A DNA stretch of 5,140 nt from assembly GCA_022712775.1 (NCBI GenBank), contig JAFLJZ010000019.1:1-5140 (forward strand). The letters are read 5' to 3'. Shown piece after piece: positions 1-5,140 of this stretch. Position 1 is the first letter of the stretch, and every line of letters starts with the position of its first letter. Below the pieces are notes generated by a model. That model made no database searches, had not been told where the DNA came from, and saw only the letters and a list, made by a program, of their open reading frames with translations. This DNA is from Sulfurimonas sp. GTDB taxonomy: Bacteria; Campylobacterota; Campylobacteria; Campylobacterales; Sulfurimonadaceae. The translations under genes were made by a program, and so were the position numbers.

Positions 1-248
1 AAATATGTATCTCCCGATTTAATTTTTTGTTGTACAAAATCAAACTTTTTTTTATACACTGTAAAATTTTGAGGAATTTTTTTTAAAGTATTTTCATGTG
101 CTTTAAAAGAATTATTTATACTATACTCTATATCACTCTCTTCAAGCTTATTTAAGGGTATGATTTTTAAATTTTGTACTTTAAAATCACAAATAACTAA
201 AAAAGGTTCTCTATTTTTACCAAGAGAATTTAAATCACTAAATAACAT
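1..248 (-). CDS. pabB: Aminodeoxychorismate synthase component I (PabB-like), N-terminal 82 codons, cut by window edge
   Basis: The ORF begins with ATG at 248 (minus strand) and stays open to the window edge, giving 82 codons (248 down to 3) that start [20 protein letters not shown]. PabB with PabA converts chorismate and glutamine to 4-amino-4-deoxychorismate, the precursor of p-aminobenzoate for folate synthesis, in the cytoplasm. The call rests on the short start followed by a segment around residues 69-82 with the pattern F-x-x-V-x-x-x-I-x-x-G-D-T-Y. In chorismate-binding enzymes of this type that pattern leads into the first conserved block (typically Y-x-x-N-L). Reaching this block by residue 80 implies a compact N-terminus, about 100 residues shorter than in enterobacterial PabB. 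The start codon shares its A with the pyrB TAA stop (TAATG), so translation is probably coupled; only a weak GAAAAG precedes it. The chorismate-binding core is outside the window, so TrpE-like or other chorismate enzymes cannot be strictly excluded. Confidence 0.72.
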   Translation of the reverse strand, partial: MLFSDLNSLGKNREPFLVICDFKVQNLKIIPLNKLEESDIEYSINNSFKAHENTLKKIPQNFTVYKKKFDFVQQKIKSGDTY

Positions 249-1123
249 TAACTTTTCATAATCAATTTTTTAAGAACTGCCATTCTTATAGAAACACCGT
301 TTGAAACTTGTTGTAAAACTTTACATCTTTCATCTGCTAAAAGTTCATCACAAATATCTATATTTCTATGCACTGGGCCTGGATGAAGTAGTGCTATATC
401 TCTATCTCCAATAAGCTCAGTTGTGATACAAAAATCACTAGCGTAATCTTTTAAAGAAGCATAAGTTTGAGATGAATGTCTTTCCGTTTGAGTTCTTAAA
501 CTCATTATAGCATCCACTTCATCAATTATTTCTGCTAAAAAGTGAGTAGTTTTTAATTTTGTTTTTGGTAAAAATTGTGGAGGAGCTACTAAAATAACTT
601 CCATTCCAAATCTACTTAATAACTCAATATTTGAATTTGCAACTCTTGAATTTTTTATATCTCCAACAATTGCTATTTTTTTATCCTTTAAATCACCAAA
701 ATGCTCTTTTAATGTATAAAGATCTAAAAAAGCTTGTGTTGGGTGAGCATGTGCTCCATCTCCAGCATTTATTATAGAGGCTTTTGTATGGTTTGAGAGT
801 ATTTTTGGAACACCAGAGTTTTCATGTCTAACAATTATTGCATCAGGATTCATTGCATCTAAATTCATTGCAGTATCCACTAATGTTTCACCTTTTTTAG
901 TAGAACTTTTTGCAGCATCAAGGTGAATAATTTCAGCACCTAGTCTTTTTGCAGCTATCTCAAATGAACTTTTTGTTCTTGTTGAGTTTTCAAAAAAAAG
1001 TGTGATAATGATTTTATCTTGAAGTATTCTATTAAAACCTCCATCACTAAAAATTTTAGCATCATCCAATATTTCTTGAATCTCTTTTTTTGTAAAATCA
1101 TCTGTACGAATTAAGTGTTGCAT
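248..1123 (-). CDS. pyrB: Aspartate carbamoyltransferase catalytic subunit
   Basis: This 291-residue cytoplasmic enzyme condenses carbamoyl phosphate with L-aspartate to N-carbamoyl-aspartate, the committed step of pyrimidine synthesis. The carbamoyl-phosphate loop S47-T48-R49-T50 lies in [13 protein letters not shown]. The lid residues S73 and K77 (AKSSTKKGE), R99, the H127-P128-T129-Q130 motif, R160 in GDIKNSR, the aspartate-binding R210-x-Q212 and the H247-P248-G249-P250 loop are all present. Positions were matched from memory to E. coli Ser80, Lys84, Arg105, His134, Arg167, Arg229 and the Leu267-Pro268 loop. Length is close to the usual 290-310 residues, so the gene looks intact and catalytically complete. 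Ornithine carbamoyltransferase is less likely, because HPTQ-x-x-x-DLYT and HPGP fit PyrB better. ATG at 1123 is preceded by AGAGAAG. The gene lies 20 bp after bioD and overlaps pabB by 1 nt, so it is probably co-transcribed with both. No pyrI is visible here. Confidence 0.96.
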   Translation of the reverse strand: MQHLIRTDDFTKKEIQEILDDAKIFSDGGFNRILQDKIIITLFFENSTRTKSSFEIAAKRLGAEIIHLDAAKSSTKKGETLVDTAMNLDAMNPDAIIVRHENSGVPKILSNHTKASIINAGDGAHAHPTQAFLDLYTLKEHFGDLKDKKIAIVGDIKNSRVANSNIELLSRFGMEVILVAPPQFLPKTKLKTTHFLAEIIDEVDAIMSLRTQTERHSSQTYASLKDYASDFCITTELIGDRDIALLHPGPVHRNIDICDELLADERCKVLQQVSNGVSIRMAVLKKLIMKS

Positions 1124-1132
1124 ACTTCTCTT
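1124..1132 (-). promoter_or_regulatory. Ribosome binding site of pyrB
   Basis: On the minus strand AAGAGAAGT directly precedes the ATG at 1123. The AGAG core leaves about 4 nt to the start codon. It is a modest Shine-Dalgarno in the 20-bp bioD-pyrB gap and supports this start. No separate promoter or terminator is visible in the gap, so pyrB is probably read from the bioD promoter. Confidence 0.55.
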
Positions 1133-1143
1133 TTTAAAATAAT

Positions 1144-1788
1144 TTAAATATTATACAAGACATCACAAATAGTGTCAATATTTTCATTGATTTTTAGTAC
1201 TTTAAAATCTACTTTTAAAAAATATGGCTCTGAAATTAAAGAAAAATTCTCACTTTTATCTCTAGGATTAAATGCTACAACATATTTTATATTTTCATTT
1301 TCAAGTGCTTTTTTACTTAAAAGTGTATCATTAATACAACCAAGTGAGCAATGAGTAACTAAGAGTGCTATTGCTTGAAGATATTTTATTAAGTCAATTA
1401 TCATATATTCACTATCAAGAGGAACATATAATCCACCAGCTCCCTCTATAAAAAGAATATCACAAAGTTTTTCTATTTTCTCAACTGCTAAATCAATCTT
1501 TTTTAAATCTAACATAGCAAAATTTGATGAAATATATGGAGCTGCGGGAAGTTTATAAGTGATAGGAACTATATCCTCAACAGTTATATCTTTAAATTCA
1601 GGATTTAAATTTTTTACACACTCTAAAAGATTATTTCCGTCTAGTGCTATCTTATCTACACCTGTTTCAACTGCTTTTATCACACCAACTCTATATCCAC
1701 GAGATGCAAACTCTTTTAAAAGAAGTTTTGTTGTGTATGTTTTACCAATATCTGTATTTGTAGCTGTTACAAAAATTCGTTTTGTCAT
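1144..1788 (-). CDS. bioD: ATP-dependent dethiobiotin synthetase
   Basis: BioD closes the ureido ring of dethiobiotin from 7,8-diaminopelargonate, CO2 and ATP, the penultimate step of biotin synthesis in the cytoplasm. The protein has 214 residues, slightly shorter than the ~225 of E. coli. It opens with a P-loop variant ([10 protein letters not shown], residues 8-17, K16 and T17). Next comes the substrate-lysine segment IKAVETG (37-43, K38 corresponding to E. coli Lys37), where most homologues have K-P. Further blocks are [11 protein letters not shown], the E-G-A-G-G motif in [17 protein letters not shown] as in E. coli, and a late FNPRD segment where the family places its adenine-contacting Asn. 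ATG at 1788 follows AGGGATA and gives the expected MTKRIFVT start. bioD is first in a likely bioD-pyrB-pabB operon and diverges from clpS. No other biotin gene is present in the window. Confidence 0.93.
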   Translation of the reverse strand: MTKRIFVTATNTDIGKTYTTKLLLKEFASRGYRVGVIKAVETGVDKIALDGNNLLECVKNLNPEFKDITVEDIVPITYKLPAAPYISSNFAMLDLKKIDLAVEKIEKLCDILFIEGAGGLYVPLDSEYMIIDLIKYLQAIALLVTHCSLGCINDTLLSKKALENENIKYVVAFNPRDKSENFSLISEPYFLKVDFKVLKINENIDTICDVLYNI

Positions 1789-1809
1789 TATCCCTACTTT
1801 TGCTATAAT
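1782..1809 (+). promoter_or_regulatory. Sigma-70 promoter of clpS-clpA-aat (extended -10)
   Basis: TATAAT at 1804-1809 is a perfect -10 hexamer and is preceded by TGC at 1801-1803, making an extended -10. TTGTCA at 1782-1787 matches TTGACA at five of six positions with a 16-bp spacer; it overlaps the bioD start codon. Campylobacterota promoters usually rely on the -10 and AT-rich upstream DNA, so the -35 match may be incidental. The predicted start is near 1815-1817, giving a leader of about 28 nt before clpS. Confidence 0.72.
1791..1795 (-). promoter_or_regulatory. Ribosome binding site of bioD
   Basis: The minus strand reads GTAGGGATA immediately before the ATG at 1788. The AGGGA core is only 2 nt from the start codon, or 4 nt counted from AGG. 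This is short but acceptable spacing and supports the chosen start. Confidence 0.55.
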
Positions 1810-1829
1810 TAAGTAATACTAATCTAACA

Positions 1830-1835
1830 ATTATA
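1830..1835 (-). promoter_or_regulatory. Probable -10 element of bioD-pyrB-pabB
   Basis: Read on the minus strand, 1835 to 1830 is TATAAT. It would start transcription near 1822-1824, leaving a leader of about 35 nt before the bioD ATG at 1788. No good -35 hexamer lies at 16-18 bp, where the sequence falls in the first clpS codons, and there is no TGn extension. It therefore looks weaker than the opposing promoter. It also overlaps the clpS ribosome binding site on the other strand. Confidence 0.45.
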
Positions 1836-1839
1836 GGAA
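1834..1839 (+). promoter_or_regulatory. Ribosome binding site of clpS
   Basis: TAGGAA at 1834-1839 places AGGA 5 nt before the ATG at 1844, a good Shine-Dalgarno that fixes the clpS start. It shares bases with the minus-strand TATAAT at 1830-1835. Confidence 0.65.
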
Positions 1840-1843
1840 AATT

Positions 1844-2143
1844 ATGGCAACAAATACAGACTTGGAGCTCATTGAAGAGACTCTTGTAAAACATCCAAAA
1901 AAATATAAAGTTTTAATTTTAAATGATGACTATACATCTATGGAGTTTGTAATTGAAACTCTTATAACTATTTTTCATAAAAGTTATCAAGAAGCTGAAT
2001 TAATTACACTAGAAGTTCATAAACAAGAAAAAGGTGTTTGTGGAATTTATACAAATGAAATTGCAGAAACTAAAATAATGCAAGTACATAAAAAAGCTAG
2101 AGAGAGTGGTTTTCCACTAAGAGCTCAGATGGAGGAAGAGTAA
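1844..2143 (+). CDS. clpS: ClpS, N-degron adaptor of the ClpAP protease
   Basis: ClpS binds proteins that carry a destabilising N-terminal residue (Leu, Phe, Tyr, Trp) and hands them to the N-domain of ClpA. The 99 residues contain the hallmark YKVLILNDDYTSMEFV (21-36). N27, D29 and M33 correspond to E. coli Asn34, Asp36 and Met40 of the N-degron pocket, and H59 in EVHKQEKGVCG corresponds to His66. The later blocks CGIYT-x-E-x-AETK (66-77) and AR-x-x-x-x-PL (85-92) are also typical. All pocket residues are present, so the adaptor should be functional. The flexible N-terminal extension before YKV is about seven residues shorter than in E. coli (106 residues in total). clpS is the first gene after the extended -10 promoter. 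Its TAA overlaps the clpA ATG by one base, which fits coupled synthesis of adaptor and unfoldase. Confidence 0.97.
   Translation: MATNTDLELIEETLVKHPKKYKVLILNDDYTSMEFVIETLITIFHKSYQEAELITLEVHKQEKGVCGIYTNEIAETKIMQVHKKARESGFPLRAQMEEE
2131..2135 (+). promoter_or_regulatory. Strong ribosome binding site of clpA inside clpS
   Basis: GGAGG at 2131-2135 lies in the last clpS codons, 7 nt before the clpA ATG at 2143. It is the strongest Shine-Dalgarno in the window. It fixes the clpA start within the TAATG stop-start overlap and suggests that clpA can be initiated efficiently as well as coupled to clpS. Confidence 0.75.
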
Positions 2144-4335
2144 TGATTAGTCCATCTCTAAATGAAATTTTTCAAAAATCAATTTTATATGCAAAAGAAT
2201 TAAAACATGAATATATAACTATAGAACATGTATTTTATCAACTACTAAGTTCTATTGATGGTGCAAAAATAATCTTTGCATGTGGCGGAGATGTTGATAA
2301 AATGAAGGAGCTTATTAAAAACTATATTTATACAAATATTGACCCTCTACCACAAGATATCAATATTGATCCTTTTGAGAGTGTAGCTCTTTCAAGACTT
2401 ATTGATTCTATGATAAAACATATACAAAGTTCTCAACAAAATAGTGCTGATATAGGTGATTTGCTTGCTGCACTGTTTGATGAAGAAAATACTTTTACAT
2501 ATATGCTTTTAATTGAATACCATATATCAAGATTAGATATTTTAGAAATCATCTCTCATAACGATGCAGAAATTATTGAAAATGAAAAAGAATCATATCT
2601 TGATAAATATTCAATAAACCTACTTCAAAAAGCAAAAAATGGAAAAATTGACCCTGTAATTGGGCGAGAAAGTGAGATACAAAGAGTAACTCAAATTTTA
2701 TGTAGAAGAAAAAAAAATAATCCTATTTTAGTTGGTGAGGCTGGAGTAGGAAAAACTGCTATTGCAGAGGGCTTAGCTTTAAATATAGTATCTGGTAATG
2801 TTCCAAGTATTATAGAAAAATCTCAACTTTATGCACTTGATTTAAGTGCTATGCTTGCTGGAACAAAATATAGAGGGGATTTTGAAAAGAGGTTAAAAGG
2901 TATCATGGATGAGTTACAATCAATTCCAAATGCAATTCTTTTTATTGATGAGATTCATACTCTAATTGGAGCTGGTGCTACAAGTGGAACAATGGATGCA
3001 GCAAATCAACTTAAACCTGCTCTTGCTTCTGGTGAGTTACGATGTATGGGAGCAACTACATTTGCAGAATATAGAAATGGTTTTGAAAAAGATAAAGCTT
3101 TAAGTAGAAGATTCGCAAAAGTTGATATAAATGAACCTTCAGTAAAAACAACTATTAAAATTTTAAAAGGTTTAAAAGATAAATATGAAGAGCATCATGA
3201 AGTTAAATATACAAATAAAGCTCTAAAATCTGCTGTTGAACTTTCTAAAAGACATATTACAGATAGATTTCTTCCTGATAAAGCAATTGACTTAATAGAT
3301 GAAACTGCTGCATCATTTCATCTTAAAAAATCAAAAAAAAGAACCGTTCATTCCTTAGATATAGAAAAAACAATTTCAAGAATTATTGGTATATCAAATT
3401 CAAAAATAAATAAAAATGAAACTAAGTCACTTGAGAATTTAGAGTTAGATTTACAAAAAATGGTTATAGGACAAGAGAGTGCTGTTTATGAAATTAGCAA
3501 AGCTATAAAAATTTCTAAAGCTGGATTGACCCCAGAAGCTAAACCAATAGCATCTTTTCTTTTCTCAGGACCAACAGGGGTTGGAAAAACAGAACTTGCA
3601 ATTTCACTTAGTAAAACATTGGGCATAAATTTTGAACAATTTGATATGAATGAATATATGGAAAAACATGCTCTTAGTCGCTTAGTTGGTGCTCCTCCTG
3701 GTTATGTTGGATTTGAACAAGGTGGACTTCTTACAGAGGTTATCAAAAAACATCCATATACTGTGTTGTTATTGGATGAAATTGAAAAAGCACACCCTGA
3801 TTTAATAAATATTTTACTTCAAATCATGGATAGTGCTACATTAACTGATAATAATGGCTATAAAGCAAATTTTCAAAATGTAATAATGATTATGACATCA
3901 AATATTGGGACAAATTCTAGAAATATTATGGGATTTAATAAAGATGATTCTCTTGCTCAAGGTGAAGAGTTAAAATCATTCTTTACTCCAGAGTTTAGAA
4001 ATAGATTAGATGCTATTGTAGAATTCAAACAACTTGATATTAAAACTATAAAAAGTATTGTCCATAAATTTATAGCTGAATTAAATAAAAATTTAAAAAA
4101 GAAAAAAATAACTGTTAAGGTTGATACTAAAGCAGTTAATTTTATTGCTAAAAGTACCTACTCTATTGAAATGGGTGCAAGACCTCTAAAAAGATACATA
4201 CAAGATAATATCACAAATAAATTAAGTGATGAGATACTATTTGGTAAACTAAAAAATGGTGGTATTGTAAAAGTATCCTTTGGTAAAGAGTTATTATTAG
4301 AGTTTATCAATGATACCGCAACTATCAAAGTATGA
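2143..4335 (+). CDS. clpA: ClpA, AAA+ unfoldase subunit of the ClpAP protease
   Basis: ClpA is a hexameric ATP-driven unfoldase that threads substrates into ClpP and receives N-degron substrates from ClpS. Order along 730 residues (E. coli 758): Clp N-domain (about 1-140); short acidic linker (about 141-158); AAA+ D1 with Walker A GEAGVGKT 198-205, pore loop KYRG 242-245, Walker B ILFIDE 265-270, sensor GATT 303-306 and arginines R322/R323; then D2 with Walker A GPTGVGKT 476-483, pore loop GYVG 520-523, Walker B VLLLDE 541-546, sensor TSN 585-587, arginine finger FRNR 618-621 and sensor 2 GARPL 678-682. There is no ClpB-type middle coiled coil, which separates it from ClpB and ClpC. A ClpP-docking loop tripeptide is present as MGF (596-598). 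All catalytic residues look intact. It overlaps clpS by 1 nt and aat by 26 nt. No clpP lies in the window, so its partner must be encoded elsewhere. Confidence 0.98.
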   Translation: MISPSLNEIFQKSILYAKELKHEYITIEHVFYQLLSSIDGAKIIFACGGDVDKMKELIKNYIYTNIDPLPQDINIDPFESVALSRLIDSMIKHIQSSQQNSADIGDLLAALFDEENTFTYMLLIEYHISRLDILEIISHNDAEIIENEKESYLDKYSINLLQKAKNGKIDPVIGRESEIQRVTQILCRRKKNNPILVGEAGVGKTAIAEGLALNIVSGNVPSIIEKSQLYALDLSAMLAGTKYRGDFEKRLKGIMDELQSIPNAILFIDEIHTLIGAGATSGTMDAANQLKPALASGELRCMGATTFAEYRNGFEKDKALSRRFAKVDINEPSVKTTIKILKGLKDKYEEHHEVKYTNKALKSAVELSKRHITDRFLPDKAIDLIDETAASFHLKKSKKRTVHSLDIEKTISRIIGISNSKINKNETKSLENLELDLQKMVIGQESAVYEISKAIKISKAGLTPEAKPIASFLFSGPTGVGKTELAISLSKTLGINFEQFDMNEYMEKHALSRLVGAPPGYVGFEQGGLLTEVIKKHPYTVLLLDEIEKAHPDLINILLQIMDSATLTDNNGYKANFQNVIMIMTSNIGTNSRNIMGFNKDDSLAQGEELKSFFTPEFRNRLDAIVEFKQLDIKTIKSIVHKFIAELNKNLKKKKITVKVDTKAVNFIAKSTYSIEMGARPLKRYIQDNITNKLSDEILFGKLKNGGIVKVSFGKELLLEFINDTATIKV

Positions 4336-4999
4336 AATAAAATTTCCCAATCCCAATGATGCAAATGAAGATGGTATTGTTGCTTGGGGGGGAGATTTAA
4401 ACCCATCAAGATTAATCTATGCATACCAAAGTGGAATATTTCCATGGTATTCAAAAGGTGATCCAATTATTTGGTGGTCAACAAACCCAAGATTAATTAT
4501 GGAATTAGAAGATTTTAAAATAAGTAATTCACTTAAAAAAAATATTAAAAAATTTAATTATAAATTTGATTCTAATTTTATAGAGGTTATGAAAAATTGT
4601 CGAGATATACAAAGAGATGATCAAAATGAAACTTGGATACAAGATGATATTATTACAGCATATAGTGAATTATTTGATATGGGAATTGCACATAGCATAG
4701 AAAGTTATCAAGATAATAAATTAGTTGGTGGATTGTATGGTGTTGTAGTAGGTAAAGTTTTTTGTGGGGAATCTATGTTTTCTCTAGTAAGTGATGCTTC
4801 AAAATCAGCTTATGCTATATTAATTAAACATTTAAAAGAGTGGAAATATGACTTTATTGATTGTCAAGTACCAACAAATCATCTTAAAAGTTTAGGTGCT
4901 AAAGAGGTCTCAAGAGAGTACTTTTTAGATAGATTAAATAAAGTAAATACGGACGATATAGAACACTTTTGGGATATAGATAAAAGTTTACTAAAATAA
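4310..4999 (+). CDS. aat: Leucyl/phenylalanyl-tRNA--protein transferase
   Basis: Aat transfers Leu or Phe from aminoacyl-tRNA to proteins with N-terminal Arg or Lys, creating the primary N-degrons that ClpS recognises in the cytoplasm. The 229 residues (E. coli about 234) show GGDL (27-30), GIFPW (42-46), WWS-x-x-PR (55-61), ETWI (107-110), GIAHSIE (125-131), GGLYGV (140-145), FCGESMFS (151-158) and DCQ (184-186). E154 and Q186 correspond to E. coli Glu156 and Gln188 of the proposed catalytic pair. ATG at 4310 is chosen because [13 protein letters not shown] lines up with the E. coli MRLVQLSRHSIAFP start; another ATG at 4332 is out of frame. The gene begins 26 nt inside clpA and has only a weak TAGAG upstream (4298-4302), so translation probably depends on clpA readthrough or coupling. 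A run of seven G (4386-4392) sits in codons 26-28. The reading frame is intact here. Confidence 0.97.
   Translation: MIPQLSKYEIKFPNPNDANEDGIVAWGGDLNPSRLIYAYQSGIFPWYSKGDPIIWWSTNPRLIMELEDFKISNSLKKNIKKFNYKFDSNFIEVMKNCRDIQRDDQNETWIQDDIITAYSELFDMGIAHSIESYQDNKLVGGLYGVVVGKVFCGESMFSLVSDASKSAYAILIKHLKEWKYDFIDCQVPTNHLKSLGAKEVSREYFLDRLNKVNTDDIEHFWDIDKSLLK
4386..4392 (+). repeat. Seven-G homopolymer tract within aat
   Basis: TGG-GGG-GGA encodes W26-G27-G28 and makes an unbroken G7 run, the longest G tract I see in this AT-rich window. Poly-G tracts, usually eight or more, cause phase variation in Campylobacter, so seven is borderline. Losing one G would give a stop after 29 codons; gaining one would give a stop after 50. 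Confidence 0.85.
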
Positions 5000-5027
5000 A
5001 AATAAAAGAAGTAAGTAAAAAATGACG
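5000..5027. other. Convergent aat/5S gap, A-rich, no clear terminator hairpin
   Basis: These 28 bp lie between the aat stop and the 5S 3' end and are nearly all A with a few G and T on the plus strand. On the minus strand they provide a T6 run (5017-5022) just after the 5S closing helix, which could help release rRNA transcripts. For aat transcripts running rightward there is no U-tract and no GC-rich stem, so their 3' end cannot be placed. Confidence 0.5.
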
Positions 5028-5140
5028 AACTAGGCAACGACCTACATTTCCAGCCCTGAAAGGACGAGTATTATCAGCGATGAGAGGCTTAGCTTCTGGG
5101 TTCGGAATGGAGCCAGGCGTTTCCCTCTCTCTATAGCCAC
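5028..5140 (-). rRNA. rrf: 5S ribosomal RNA, 5' few bases beyond window
   Basis: The reverse complement begins GTGGCTATAGAGAGAGGG and contains the conserved loop segments GGAAACGCC, TCCATTCCGAAC and CCAGAAGCTAAG of bacterial 5S rRNA. It then has a plausible domain with CTGATAATACTCG, GGGCTGGAAATGTAGG and the 3' strand GCCTAGT (5035 to 5029). GCCTAGT should pair with an ACTAGGT-like 5' end that begins about 5-7 nt beyond the window, giving the usual length near 119 nt. The 3' end is placed near 5028 by that helix and could be off by a few bases. This is the last gene of an rRNA operon entering from the right, with 23S and 16S presumably upstream. It is the only GC-richer stretch in the window and converges on aat. 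Confidence 0.95.

Larger units (their letters stand above)
1789..1843. promoter_or_regulatory. Divergent bioD/clpS intergenic region with face-to-face promoters
   Basis: These 55 bp separate the bioD and clpS start codons and must supply signals for both operons. CTATAATT at 1803-1810 and its exact reverse complement AATTATAG at 1829-1836 form an 8-bp inverted repeat with an 18-bp gap, and each arm contains a TATAAT -10 reading inward. Because the two -10 elements face each other, the predicted transcripts overlap at their 5' ends and each -10 lies in the other gene's leader. That the arms are promoters follows from their match to the sigma-70 consensus; an operator function for the repeat is only a possibility. 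Confidence 0.6.

Noticed and set aside
1172..1354. 60-codon plus-strand ORF
   Set aside because: It lies wholly antisense to bioD, has no recognisable motif or ribosome binding site, and is Ser/Phe-rich as expected of a shadow of an AT-rich gene.
1559..1816. 85-codon plus-strand ORF
   Set aside because: It is antisense to bioD, crosses the clpS promoter and shows no family motif; bioD itself is clearly real.
2709..2717. A9 run in clpA as a slippage site
   Set aside because: It encodes the conserved Arg-Lys-Lys-Asn stretch before Walker A, and long A runs are expected at this base composition; several others occur nearby.
4332..4334. ATG near the clpA stop as an alternative aat start
   Set aside because: It is out of frame with aat. 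The start at 4310 gives an N-terminus that matches E. coli Aat.
4158..4466. 102-codon minus-strand ORF
   Set aside because: It is antisense to the clpA/aat junction, has His/Leu-rich low-information sequence, and both plus-strand genes are strongly supported.
4987..5019. Inverted repeat TTTACT/AGTAAA after aat as a terminator
   Set aside because: It has only 6 AT-rich base pairs with a 21-nt loop and no following U-tract on the plus strand, so it is too weak to call.

Overview
The window is AT-rich (by eye well under 35% GC outside the rRNA) and tightly packed with genes. Protein and 5S rRNA sequences, the clpS-clpA-aat gene order and the strong A/T codon bias all point to Campylobacterota (former Epsilonproteobacteria), most plausibly the Arcobacter group. 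The genus is inferred from general resemblance, not from a search.

Layout. On the minus strand a biosynthetic cluster reads right to left: bioD (dethiobiotin synthetase, 1144-1788), pyrB (aspartate carbamoyltransferase, 248-1123) and the first 82 codons of a pabB-like gene (aminodeoxychorismate synthase component I, 1-248, cut by the window edge). bioD and pyrB are 20 bp apart, and pyrB and pabB overlap by one base. These three genes serve biotin, pyrimidine and folate synthesis respectively.

A 55-bp divergent intergenic region (1789-1843) separates this cluster from a plus-strand operon. It holds a perfect TATAAT on each strand. The two elements face each other, so the predicted start sites overlap and the promoters may compete.

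The plus-strand operon is clpS (1844-2143), clpA (2143-4335) and aat (4310-4999), joined by overlaps of 1 and 26 nt. Together they form a nearly complete bacterial N-end rule pathway. Aat adds Leu or Phe to proteins with N-terminal Lys or Arg, ClpS binds the resulting N-degron and delivers it to ClpA, and ClpA unfolds the substrate into ClpP, which is not encoded here. This grouping is known in Campylobacterota, so it is conserved biology and not a new system. The least expected details are a seven-G run in the aat coding sequence, the face-to-face promoters, and a ClpP-docking loop that reads MGF.

The right end (about 5028-5140) is most of a 5S rRNA gene on the minus strand, the end of an rRNA operon converging on aat with under 30 bp between them. 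I see no mobile element, CRISPR array, tRNA or clear hairpin terminator, and no gene-free stretch over 150 bases. I did not find evidence of a previously undescribed system.
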